64,000 nt of DNA from Desulfovibrio desulfuricans (GTDB lineage Bacteria > Desulfobacterota > Desulfovibrionia > Desulfovibrionales > Desulfovibrionaceae): positions 1,115,001 through 1,179,000 of the forward strand of contig NZ_CP036295.1 in the NCBI RefSeq assembly GCF_004801255.1. The letters run 5' to 3'. Made by a program: the position numbers and the translations under genes. Positions 13,644-21,768 of the stretch are shown piece after piece (the first letter of the stretch is position 1; every line of letters starts with the position of its first letter). Under the pieces are notes generated by a model. It saw only the letters and a program-made list of their open reading frames with translations. It had not been told where the DNA came from and made no database searches.

Positions 13644-14459
13644 CTATTCTACCAGAATGGCATATTTTAGCGCATAGTAGTCGCCGTTATCCTGCATAAT
13701 ATAGCTCATCATGTCGTAGGCGTAGGCATCGCTTTTTATGGTCAAGCCCGCAGCGCGGATTTTTTGCACCATGCTGGCAAGGGTCTGCCTGTGCGAGTCA
13801 TCCGTGCCAATGTGGGCTAGAACTGCGTATTTTCCTTCATGTTTTGTGTGCACGCGTTCTGGCAATGTGGAATTACGCATCCGGGTGAAATAGTAGCGGT
13901 CGACGTAGTCTCCCTGCTGTATGTCATCCATGCAGTAAACAATGCCAAAGGGGTATCGCGGCTTCACCTCCATTTGGGCATTGGTCCTGTTAAATTCCGC
14001 AAAGCGTTGCACCAGTTCCCATTGCGTCTCTGAAGGGCTGGCGCCCGATGGTGTCATTTCCAGCTGCTCGGCCTTGTGTTGCTGGATGGAAAGGGTGTCG
14101 TACTCGATACTGAGGGCTTCGCGCAGGCAGGTGGTCATGTCTTTCAGCATCAGCTTGCGCTGCGCAACCCTGTGCAGTTCCTCGTCTGCTGCAAGCTGTT
14201 TTTCCTGAAGAAACGACAAAAAATTTTCGCCGTTCATGTTGTGCAGGTGCGCCTTGATTTCCTTCAGCGAGCTGCCAACATCCTTAAGCATGGTAAGCAT
14301 ATCAAATTCAAAAAACTGTTCGATTCCGTAGCGGCGGTACCTGTTTTCTGAAACATATTTTGGTTTCAGCAGCCCTTCCTTTTCATAAAACAGCAGGGTG
14401 CTTTTTTGTGTGCGGCACAGGCTGGCAAATTCACCTGTGGTGAGCAGGTTTTTTTTCAT
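13644..14459 (-). CDS. MerR-family transcriptional regulator
   Basis: The product is 271 residues. The N-terminal winged helix-turn-helix (residues about 4-72, with STLLFYEKEGLLKP and NRYRRYG) is followed by a dimerisation helix and a C-terminal GyrI/BmrR-like effector domain (about 150-271). It diverges from an RND adaptor-pump operon, with a 17-bp palindrome in the shared intergenic region. It most likely activates or represses that operon in response to a small hydrophobic compound, as BmrR and related proteins do; the ligand is not predictable from sequence. Confidence 0.88.
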   Translation of the reverse strand: MKKNLLTTGEFASLCRTQKSTLLFYEKEGLLKPKYVSENRYRRYGIEQFFEFDMLTMLKDVGSSLKEIKAHLHNMNGENFLSFLQEKQLAADEELHRVAQRKLMLKDMTTCLREALSIEYDTLSIQQHKAEQLEMTPSGASPSETQWELVQRFAEFNRTNAQMEVKPRYPFGIVYCMDDIQQGDYVDRYYFTRMRNSTLPERVHTKHEGKYAVLAHIGTDDSHRQTLASMVQKIRAAGLTIKSDAYAYDMMSYIMQDNGDYYALKYAILVE

Positions 14460-14471
14460 TACAATTTTTCC

Positions 14472-14502
14472 TTGACTATAAAGTAACTTTATACTTTACG
14501 CT
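14472..14502 (+). promoter_or_regulatory. MerR-type promoter/operator of the RND operon
   Basis: TTGACT (14472-14477) and TACGCT (14497-14502) are spaced by 19 bases, the over-long spacing typical of MerR-controlled promoters. The spacer is filled by a perfect 17-base dyad, 14477-14493 (TATAAAGT-A-ACTTTATA). It reads toward the efflux genes. The adjacent MerR gene is the obvious candidate regulator. Confidence 0.72.
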
Positions 14503-14567
14503 GGCAAATTACAGACAAATGCGCAAGCCGAATTTTGTTTGCCAATATATGAATTGAGGTGTTTGTA

Positions 14568-15812
14568 ATGCGTTGCCTTACCAAAATTTCCCGCCTGCTG
14601 CGGCTTATGGTCATATGTTGCCTGCCCCTGGCGGTGTTCGGCTGCAGTGATGCAGAAAAGCCAGAGAACACCCTTGTGGAGGTCCTGTATCTTGTGCTGG
14701 GCGAAGAAAAGGTGACGCTGAGCAGCACGCTGCCGGGCAGGGTTACAGCCCTGGTGACGGCAGAAGTGCGGCCCCAGGTAGACGGCATTGTTCTTGAGCG
14801 TCTTTTTGAAGAAGGCACAGATGTAAAAGAGGGGCAGGTTTTATACCGGTTAGACCCGGCCAGCTATCAGGCGGCGTATGCCACGGCTAGTGCATCGCTT
14901 GCAGAGGCAAAAGCCGCAGTAACGTCCATAGCGCTGCTGGAAAAACGCCAGAAGCTGCTGATCAAACAGTATGCCGTAAGCCAGCAGGAGCTGGACAATT
15001 CCATATCGCTGCACGGGCAGGCCCGCGCCCGCGTTGCCAGAGCCGAGGCCGAGCTGCAATCTGCCGCCATCAACCTTGCGCATACCGAAATAAAGGCCCC
15101 GGTTTCTGGGCGTATAGGAGCCTCTGCCTTTACGGTGGGTGCTCTTGTTACGGCAAACCAGCCATCGGCACTGGCCGTGATACAGCAGATTGACCGTGTG
15201 TTTGTGGACATAACCCAGCCCAGCGCCGACAGCGTTCGCCTGCGCCGGGCCATAGCCCAGGGGCGGGTGTCTGCCAACGGCAATAGCACCAAGGTGCGCC
15301 TGATCCTTGAAGACGGCTCGCCCTACACGCCTGTTGCGGCGGCGCAACAGGCTGGTGAACCGGCATGGATACGGGGAGACCTGCTGTTTTCTGAAATATC
15401 TGTGGGGCAAAGCACGGGAAGCCTCATGCTGCGGGCTGTGATTAGCAATCCGGATGGGCTGCTTCTTCCCGGCATGTATGTAAAGGCCGTTATTGAAGAA
15501 GGCTCGATAGACAGGGCCGTGCTGATTCCGCAGGGGGCAGCCTTTGCGAACAGTGCCGGGGGACACGCTGTTTATACTTTGCACAAAGAGGGCGCAAAGG
15601 AGGGTCTTTATGGTGTGGCGCGGCGCGATGTGCGCCTTGAGCGCACCATTGGCAACCGCTGGCTTGTGGGTGCTGGACTGAGTGCAGGCGACATGCTGGT
15701 GGTTGAGGGTTTCCAGAAAGCCGTGCCGGGTGAAACCGTTATTGGCGTACCAGCCCCGGCAGCAAACGCAAACGTCACCCCCGCCCCGGCAGCAGCCAAA
15801 GGGGTGCGGTAA
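14568..15812 (+). CDS. RND efflux periplasmic adaptor (membrane fusion protein)
   Basis: The product is 414 residues with the start at 14568, chosen because TTGAGG lies eight bases upstream; a GTG nine bases earlier overlaps that site. A signal sequence ends in VFGC, giving a probable lipoprotein anchor at Cys24 or nearby. The lipoyl/barrel-sandwich halves flank an alpha-helical hairpin about 80-150, followed by the beta-barrel, as in AcrA/MexE. It connects the inner-membrane pump to an outer-membrane channel. The stop is three bases before the pump start, so the two are co-translated. No outer-membrane factor gene is present nearby. Confidence 0.92.
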   Translation: MRCLTKISRLLRLMVICCLPLAVFGCSDAEKPENTLVEVLYLVLGEEKVTLSSTLPGRVTALVTAEVRPQVDGIVLERLFEEGTDVKEGQVLYRLDPASYQAAYATASASLAEAKAAVTSIALLEKRQKLLIKQYAVSQQELDNSISLHGQARARVARAEAELQSAAINLAHTEIKAPVSGRIGASAFTVGALVTANQPSALAVIQQIDRVFVDITQPSADSVRLRRAIAQGRVSANGNSTKVRLILEDGSPYTPVAAAQQAGEPAWIRGDLLFSEISVGQSTGSLMLRAVISNPDGLLLPGMYVKAVIEEGSIDRAVLIPQGAAFANSAGGHAVYTLHKEGAKEGLYGVARRDVRLERTIGNRWLVGAGLSAGDMLVVEGFQKAVPGETVIGVPAPAANANVTPAPAAAKGVR

Positions 15813-15815
15813 CGT

Positions 15816-18800
15816 ATGGCGGATTTTTTTATCAATCGCCCCATTTTTGCATGGGTTATTGCCATCATTATCATGCTGGCCGGGGGGCTTGCCATCGTTC
15901 GGCTTCCTGTTGCCCATTACCCGGATATCGCCCTGCCGCAGATATCCATTTCGGCGCAGTATCCGGGAGCGTCCGCATCCATAATTGACCGCAGCGTAAC
16001 GCAAATTATTGAGCAGCAGATAAAAGGACTGGACAATCTGCTGCACATGAAATCCTCCAGCAGTTCTTCTGGCGGTACGGAAATCATCCTTACCTTTGCT
16101 GCGGGCACAGATGCAAATACGGCGCAGGTGCAGGTGCAAAACAAGTTGCAGCAGGCCCTTTCGCTGTTGCCCGATGCCGTGCAGCGGCAAGGGGTTCAGG
16201 CTTTAAAGGCTGTGGACAACTCGTTTATGACCGTCGCCTTTTATGACGCCAGAGACACCATGCGGCCCAACAACATCAGCGATTATGTGGCCAGCTCTCT
16301 GGTTGATCCGCTAAGCCGCATTGCCGGTGTTGGGTCCATTACCCTGTACGGTTTTCAGAATGCCATGCGCATTTGGTGCGACCCGGACAAAATGCGGCAA
16401 TACAAGCTAAACCCGCAGGATGTCATTGCTGCCGTTCGTTCACAGAATGCCCAGGTGGCCGGTGGTCAGGTGGGGGCGGCCCCCGCCATGCCCGGTCAGG
16501 AAATCAATATCGCCATCAACGCATCATCAAGTCTGGAAACTGTGGAGGAATTTGAGCAGATACAGTTGAAAGTTGAAGAAAACGGTTCTGTATTGCTGCT
16601 CAAGGACGTTGCCCGCATAGAATTGAATGAAGAAAGTTCCATGGGCAGTACATTTTTTAACGGTCATGCGGGTACTGGTTTGGCTTTTAAACTTGCATCC
16701 GGTGCAAATGTTCTGGAAACAGCCAGGGGCATCAAGGCAGAATTGCAGTCGCTGGCCGGTTTTTTTCCGCCTGGGCTCAAATATGCATATGCCGACGACC
16801 GCGCCCCCATTGTTGAAAAATCCATACGGTCGGTAGTGCGCACGCTGTTTGAGGCCATTGCGCTTGTTGTGGCGGTGATGTTCGTTTTTATGCAAAGTTA
16901 TCGCGCCACGCTTATTCCGGCCATTGCAGTGCCTGTCGTGCTGCTTGGAGTTTTTGCCGTGTTTGCGGCAATGGGGTTTTCCATCAATACCCTCACCATG
17001 TTTGGCATGGTTCTGGCCATCGGCCTTTTGGTGGATGACGCCATTGTTGTGGTGGAAAATGTAGAACGCCTTATGCGCGACGAGGGGCTTGCCCCAAAAG
17101 AGGCCGCCCTCAAATCCATGCGGCAGATAACCGGGGCACTGGTGGGCGTTGCCGTGGTTATTTCTGCGGTATTTGTTCCCATGGCCTTTATGCCCGGTTC
17201 TACCGGGGCCATATTCAGGCAGTTTTCCGTCACCATTGTGGCATCCATGATATTATCTGTGGTGGTAGCCATTGTGCTTACGCCAGCCCTGTGCGCCACA
17301 ATGCTGCAGGCGCATGTTCACGAAACGGGTCAGGGGCTGTTTGGGCATTTCAACCGAGGGGTTGCGGCATTTACACAACGGTATGTGCATGGGGTGGGCG
17401 TGATGCTGCGCAAACCCCTGCCATGGAGCGTGGTATTTGCGGCAATAACCGCCGCAGGCCTTGTTTTGTTTCTGCTTTTGCCCTCAGCATTTTTGCCTGA
17501 CGAAGACCAGGGCTTTTTGTCTGTTGATGTGCTGCTGCCGCCGGGCGCGTCGCTAGAGCGCACAGAAAAAATCGTCAGAGAGATTGATGCCTACTTTCGC
17601 AATGAAGAAAAGGATTCCATAGAAAGCGTTATGTGCGTTGTTGGCTGGGGGTTCAGCGGCTCTGGCCAGAATTCGGCCATGGTGCTTCCCCTGCTTAAAG
17701 ACTGGAGCAAGCGGGGGGCAGGGCAAAGCGCGTTTGATATTATGGAACGCACCACGGCACGGTTTTCATCCATATCAGGGGCAGAAATATTTGTAATGGC
17801 CCCCCCGGCCGTCATGGAACTTGGCAGTTCGTCTGGCTTTGAGATGGAACTGATGGACCGTGGCGGCAGGGGGCATGCTGAGCTGCTCAATGCCAAGAAT
17901 ACGCTGCTGGAAAATGCGACCAAATCGCCCGCCGTTGCCTATGCGCGCTATAGCGGCATGGCTGATACCGAACAGTACGATCTGGTTATCGACAATGGCA
18001 AAGCCGGATCATACGGCCTGACCAGAGGCGAAATAAACAGCGCCCTCAGTGCCTACTGGGGGGGCGAATATATCAACGACTTTTCGGATAAGGGCAGAAC
18101 AAAAAAGGTCTATTTTCAGGCAGAGCCGGCAGTGCGCGCTGGTATAGACGGCCTTGGCCGGTTCTATCTGCGAAACGCCAAAAACGAAATGGTGCCCTTT
18201 AGCAGTTTTATCGGTGTGAAGTCTGTTTTGGCCCCGCCAAGTCTCACCCGTTATCAGGGGATACCCTCTGTAAGAATCGAAGGCGCGGCCGCGCCGGGGC
18301 AAAGCAACGGAAGCGCCATGGCGGCAATGGAAAAAAGTGCGGCAAATTTGCCCCAGGGCTTTGATTATGCCTGGACCGGTCTTTCCTATCAGCAGGTGGT
18401 TGCCTCAAGTCAGGCCCCCTTGCTCTACGCTATTTCGATTGTTGCGGTCTTTCTTTGTCTGGCGGCCCTGTATGAAAGCTGGACCATACCGCTGGCGGTG
18501 TTGCTGGCTGTGCCCGCAGGCGTTGTGGGCGCGCTGGGCGCTGTGTATCTGCGGGGCATGAACAACGATATATATCTGCAGGTTGCGTTGCTGACCATCA
18601 TTGGCCTGTCGGCAAAAAATTCTATCTTGATTGTCGGGTTCGCCAGAGCATTGCACAAGGGCGGCAAGGATCTGGTCGCAGCCACGCTGGAAGCCTCGCG
18701 GATTCGCCTGCGACCAATCATAATGACATCTCTATGTTTTATTCTTGGCGTGCTGCCGCTGGCGTTCAGCAGTGGGGCAGGAGCAGGTGCGCAAAACGCA

Positions 18801-18953
18801 CTGGGTACAGCCGTGCTGGTGGGTATGATTACCGCAACCGGCTTGGGCATTTACTATACGCCGCTGTTTTTCATTATGGTTACGCGTCTGTTCAGCCGGG
18901 GCGCAAAACAGACACCTGCTGCAGAGCCCGTGGCTTCTTTAGAAAAGCAGTGA
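15816..18953 (+). CDS. RND-family inner-membrane efflux transporter (HAE1/AcrB-like)
   Basis: The product is 1045 residues, full length for AcrB/MexB homologues: twelve predicted transmembrane helices and two large periplasmic loops. The proton-relay acidic pair in TM4 is visible in GLLVDDAIVVVENV (about residues 406-407) and the TM10 lysine in SAKNSILIVGFA. It exports drugs, detergents or similar compounds using proton-motive force, working with the adaptor just upstream. The substrate cannot be told. Regulation is probably through the MerR operator upstream. Confidence 0.94.
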   Translation: MADFFINRPIFAWVIAIIIMLAGGLAIVRLPVAHYPDIALPQISISAQYPGASASIIDRSVTQIIEQQIKGLDNLLHMKSSSSSSGGTEIILTFAAGTDANTAQVQVQNKLQQALSLLPDAVQRQGVQALKAVDNSFMTVAFYDARDTMRPNNISDYVASSLVDPLSRIAGVGSITLYGFQNAMRIWCDPDKMRQYKLNPQDVIAAVRSQNAQVAGGQVGAAPAMPGQEINIAINASSSLETVEEFEQIQLKVEENGSVLLLKDVARIELNEESSMGSTFFNGHAGTGLAFKLASGANVLETARGIKAELQSLAGFFPPGLKYAYADDRAPIVEKSIRSVVRTLFEAIALVVAVMFVFMQSYRATLIPAIAVPVVLLGVFAVFAAMGFSINTLTMFGMVLAIGLLVDDAIVVVENVERLMRDEGLAPKEAALKSMRQITGALVGVAVVISAVFVPMAFMPGSTGAIFRQFSVTIVASMILSVVVAIVLTPALCATMLQAHVHETGQGLFGHFNRGVAAFTQRYVHGVGVMLRKPLPWSVVFAAITAAGLVLFLLLPSAFLPDEDQGFLSVDVLLPPGASLERTEKIVREIDAYFRNEEKDSIESVMCVVGWGFSGSGQNSAMVLPLLKDWSKRGAGQSAFDIMERTTARFSSISGAEIFVMAPPAVMELGSSSGFEMELMDRGGRGHAELLNAKNTLLENATKSPAVAYARYSGMADTEQYDLVIDNGKAGSYGLTRGEINSALSAYWGGEYINDFSDKGRTKKVYFQAEPAVRAGIDGLGRFYLRNAKNEMVPFSSFIGVKSVLAPPSLTRYQGIPSVRIEGAAAPGQSNGSAMAAMEKSAANLPQGFDYAWTGLSYQQVVASSQAPLLYAISIVAVFLCLAALYESWTIPLAVLLAVPAGVVGALGAVYLRGMNNDIYLQVALLTIIGLSAKNSILIVGFARALHKGGKDLVAATLEASRIRLRPIIMTSLCFILGVLPLAFSSGAGAGAQNALGTAVLVGMITATGLGIYYTPLFFIMVTRLFSRGAKQTPAAEPVASLEKQ

Positions 18954-18999
18954 GCATGGCCTGAACAGTTGCGACTTTTTGAAAAAAAAGGAGATTGCC

Positions 19000-19533
19000 G
19001 TGGCTAGGTTTGATACAGCTAGGCTTGTCTTGCGGCCCTTTGAATCCAAGGATGCGACTGGGCTGCTTGAAATTTTGTCCCATCCACGAGCCACATGCTT
19101 TGCTGATGACCGACTGGATACCATTGAAGAGGCTGCTGCCGATGTAGAACGGCGGAGTGCAAATATGCTGGAATTTGCCGTTTGCCTCAAGGAACAGGAC
19201 GCTATTATCGGTGTGATGTTTGCGGCCAAGGAAGAGCCGGATAATTACAGCGTTGGCTGGCAGCTGAATGCCAGATATGAAGGAATGGGCTACGCATATG
19301 AGGCCGCAACGGCGTTTTTTGATGTCCTTTTTGCCCAGAGGGGGGCAAGGCGCGTGTATGCCTATGTGGACAATAACAATATTCGTTCGCAAAAATTGTG
19401 CGAGCGGCTATGCATGCGCAAGGAAGGACTTTTTATGGAGTACATTTCATTTGTCAACAATGCAGACGGCACTCCAAGATACGAAAATACATGCATTTAT
19501 GCCGTGCTTAAAAAGGAATGGGATGCAGCCTGA
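19000..19533 (+). CDS. GNAT-family N-acetyltransferase (RimJ/RimL-like)
   Basis: The product is 177 residues starting at GTG 19000, which has AAGGAG six bases upstream. The RLVLRPF start and the acetyl-CoA region with R-x-x-G-like YEGMGYAYEA, followed by VYAYVDNNNIRSQKLCERLCM, match the RimJ/Acetyltransf_3 fold. The family acetylates protein N-termini or small amines; the target is unknown. It follows the RND pump after about 46 bases and may be co-transcribed with it. Confidence 0.85.
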   Translation: MARFDTARLVLRPFESKDATGLLEILSHPRATCFADDRLDTIEEAAADVERRSANMLEFAVCLKEQDAIIGVMFAAKEEPDNYSVGWQLNARYEGMGYAYEAATAFFDVLFAQRGARRVYAYVDNNNIRSQKLCERLCMRKEGLFMEYISFVNNADGTPRYENTCIYAVLKKEWDAA

Positions 19534-19604
19534 TTGCGTGGCTTGATGTCAGATTGCAGCACGCGCTCCACCTGGGTGACAAAATGGCCGGGGTGCGTAC
19601 TGTC

Positions 19605-20828
19605 TTAAATGCAGTCTACATCCGCATACGCTCCCTGCCAGACAACACTTCTATAGATGTTGGGCACGGTGTCGCCCTCGGTGCTTACGAGCAGTACCTG
19701 AGCCTCGGCATCGAGGCCCAGGGCCTCGCGTTGCGCGGCTGCCGCCGGGTTGCACATGAGCCAGTGCAGCGCGCCCGCGCCTGCCGCGCCCGACTCGCCC
19801 GAAACAATGGGCTGGTCGCCCGCGACCGGGGCTGCCAGCATGCGCATGCCGTTGGCGGCCAGGTAATCGGGGCAGGTCATAAAGGCCGTGCTGTAATCTT
19901 TAAGTATATTCCATGCCAGGGTGCTTGGCTCGCCGCAGGCAAGGCCGGCCATGAGGGTTTGCAGGCTGCCGCCCACGGCGTGGGCCTTGCCGTCGCCAGC
20001 AAGGGCGGAGCGGTAAAAGCAGTCGGCGGCGTGCGGCTCTACTATAATGATGCGCGGAGCCTCCGCCCCCAGCGCGGCCACCAAAAAGGCCGCCACCGCC
20101 GCTGCAAACGAGCCCACGCCCGCCTGCAAAAAACAGTGGGTGGCCCGTATGCCGGCTGCCTGCATCTGTTCGAGTATTTCGGCGGCAAGGGTCAGGTATC
20201 CCTGCATGATCCAGCCGGGGATCTGCTCATAGCCGTCCCAGGCGGTGTCCTGCACCATCACATAGCCTTTTTCGCGGGCGAGGTCCCAGCTCATGCGCAC
20301 AGTGTCGTCATAATTGAGATCGGTGACGGTGCACTGGGCGTCCAGCGCCAGAATGTTGTTCTGGCGGGTCTTGTCCGAGCCTTTGGGCATATAGATGATG
20401 CAGGGGTAGCCCAGCTCGCGGGCTGTCCAGGCCAGCCCCCTGCCGTGGTTGCCGTCCGTGGTGCTGATAAACGTGACTTTGCCCGCCTGCGCTCTGGCTG
20501 CGGAGTTTTCAAGCAGGCCCTTTACCAGCCCGGCTTCGGGCAGGTGCATGCGCTCGGCCAGACAGCGGGCCACAGCGTACGAACCGCCCAAAACCTTAAA
20601 GGCGTTGAGGCCAAATCGTTTGGACTCATCCTTGACGCACACGTGCTTAATACCCAGCCTTGCAGCCAGCCCGGGCAGGCTTGTCAGCGGCGTGGGCTGA
20701 TACTGGCTGAACGAGGCATGGAACGCGCGGACGCGCTGCGCCGCCAGAGGGGAAAAATCGGTCACGTCGGAAGCACCGGCATGCTTGGGGGCCTTGCGAA
20801 AGGGGTTGAGCAGCAGCGAGGCGGACAT
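19605..20828 (-). CDS. dpaL: Diaminopropionate ammonia-lyase
   Basis: The product is 407 residues. This PLP enzyme converts 2,3-diaminopropionate to pyruvate and ammonia. The match to E. coli YgeX/DpaL is extensive: KDESKRFGLNAFK with the PLP lysine at residue 78, TTDGNHGRG, IYMPKGS, NYDDTVR, QAGVGS and STEGDT. It stands alone, convergent with the GNAT gene, and no partner genes for purine or diaminopropionate degradation are nearby. Length and motifs are complete, so it should be active. Confidence 0.95.
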   Translation of the reverse strand: MSASLLLNPFRKAPKHAGASDVTDFSPLAAQRVRAFHASFSQYQPTPLTSLPGLAARLGIKHVCVKDESKRFGLNAFKVLGGSYAVARCLAERMHLPEAGLVKGLLENSAARAQAGKVTFISTTDGNHGRGLAWTARELGYPCIIYMPKGSDKTRQNNILALDAQCTVTDLNYDDTVRMSWDLAREKGYVMVQDTAWDGYEQIPGWIMQGYLTLAAEILEQMQAAGIRATHCFLQAGVGSFAAAVAAFLVAALGAEAPRIIIVEPHAADCFYRSALAGDGKAHAVGGSLQTLMAGLACGEPSTLAWNILKDYSTAFMTCPDYLAANGMRMLAAPVAGDQPIVSGESGAAGAGALHWLMCNPAAAAQREALGLDAEAQVLLVSTEGDTVPNIYRSVVWQGAYADVDCI

Positions 20829-21090
20829 GGGCGTATCCTTGCTAGAAGGGGACGGGAGGCTTGCGTGGCCTGCCGGGCGGACTGCATCAGGGTAAAACCC
20901 GGCGGCATACGTGGCTCAGAGGTGGGAGCATTGCGTAAGGCTGCATTGTAAGGGGACGCCGCCCCAGAGGGCAAGGGCAAAAACATTGAGATTGCAGGGC
21001 AATGTCGACGCCGGGTTTTGGGGCTGGGCCGACAGGCCGAAGTTAGGCGGGTTGGCGCCCGGAGGGCCTGCAGCCTGTAGCGCGGGCGCG
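20829..21090. other. dpaL upstream region
   Basis: This intergenic DNA lies between the dpaL start and the terminator of the tRNA operon. I see no gene, and no clear promoter beyond scattered A/T-poor sequence. It must contain the dpaL promoter. Confidence 0.35.
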
Positions 21091-21126
21091 AAAAAAGGGT
21101 TACATCTTTCGACGTAACCCTTTTTT
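21091..21126 (-). terminator. Terminator of the tRNA-Gln/tRNA-Glu operon
   Basis: A hairpin with GGGTTAC / GTAACCC arms lies between AAAAAA (21091-21096) and TTTTTT (21121-21126). It is immediately past the 3' end of tRNA-Glu on the minus strand. The flanking A and T runs make it usable in both directions. Confidence 0.85.
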
Positions 21127-21132
21127 CTCAAT

Positions 21133-21209
21133 TGGCGTCCCCAAGGGGATTTGAACCCCTGTCGACGGCGTGAAAGGCCGTTGTCCTGGGCCGGCTAGAC
21201 GATGGGGAC
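21133..21209 (-). tRNA. tRNA-Glu (anticodon TTC)
   Basis: A full cloverleaf can be folded: acceptor GTCCCCA pairs with TGGGGAC, the anticodon loop is CTTTCAC, the T-loop is GTTCAAAT, and CCA is encoded. It is the second gene of a two-tRNA operon, 11 bases after tRNA-Gln. Confidence 0.96.
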
Positions 21210-21220
21210 GCGAGTTTGGT

Positions 21221-21295
21221 TGGCTGGGCTGCAAGGACTCGAACCTTGATTAACGGAGTCAGAATCCGTCGTCCTGCCAATTGAACGACAGCCCA
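21221..21295 (-). tRNA. tRNA-Gln (anticodon CTG)
   Basis: A complete cloverleaf can be folded: acceptor TGGGCTG pairs with CAGCCCA, the anticodon stem ACGGA/TCCGT encloses TTCTGAC, the T-loop is GTTCGAGT, and CCA is encoded. It is the first gene of the tRNA operon, a few bases after the predicted transcription start. Confidence 0.96.
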
Positions 21296-21307
21296 ACGCG
21301 AGAAACG

Positions 21308-21337
21308 TGTATATGTGAAACAGCGGGGTAGTGTCAA
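21308..21337 (-). promoter_or_regulatory. Promoter of the tRNA operon
   Basis: On the minus strand TTGACA (21332-21337), 18 bases, and TATACA (21308-21313) form a good sigma-70 promoter. It is placed so that transcription starts just upstream of tRNA-Gln. Confidence 0.7.
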
Positions 21338-21768
21338 TAAAAAATCCGAGAAAAATGTTTTTATTGCACTTTTTTCAACAAGGCGACAAAAAGCGTGGTA
21401 TGCTTATAAGAGCAGGTGTGCAAACCAATATGTCAGCATGTGAAGCAATGCGCAGGTCTGCTGACTGAGATTCAGGGAAAAAACTCGATTTCTGGCTTTT
21501 ATCGCCGCAGAAACAGCTTCAAAAGCCCATTACTGGCTGTTATTGTTTGGACTTGAGCTTGACAATATCTTGCATACAGGTATGTTTTTTACAGGCATCA
21601 ACGACCAAGTGGTCATAAATTGGTGCTGCAAGTATCGGTTTCCAGCTGTTTCCGCGGCAAGACGCGTTGTATGGACTGCCCTGTTCTTTATGGTACAAGG
21701 CAGGCTTTGATGCGTAGGTGCGGCTGGAGTTTGTTTTTTTAGCTAAACCTGTACGGAGGAGTTTGGGT
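21338..21768. other. Intergenic region before the sulfate exporter gene
   Basis: There is no gene here. It holds the tRNA promoter at its left edge and a candidate plus-strand promoter at 21559-21586, leaving a leader of about 180 bases. I recognise no riboswitch or strong hairpin in the leader. Confidence 0.4.
21559..21586 (+). promoter_or_regulatory. Candidate promoter of the exporter operon
   Basis: TTGACA (21559-21564), 16 bases, then TATGTT (21581-21586), reading toward the YeiH-type gene. The -35 box is perfect and the -10 box matches four of six. Confidence 0.5.

Noticed and set aside
14850-16190. 446-codon minus-strand open frame across the adaptor and pump genes
   Set aside because: Antisense to two well-conserved RND genes with correct ribosome sites; no family resemblance.
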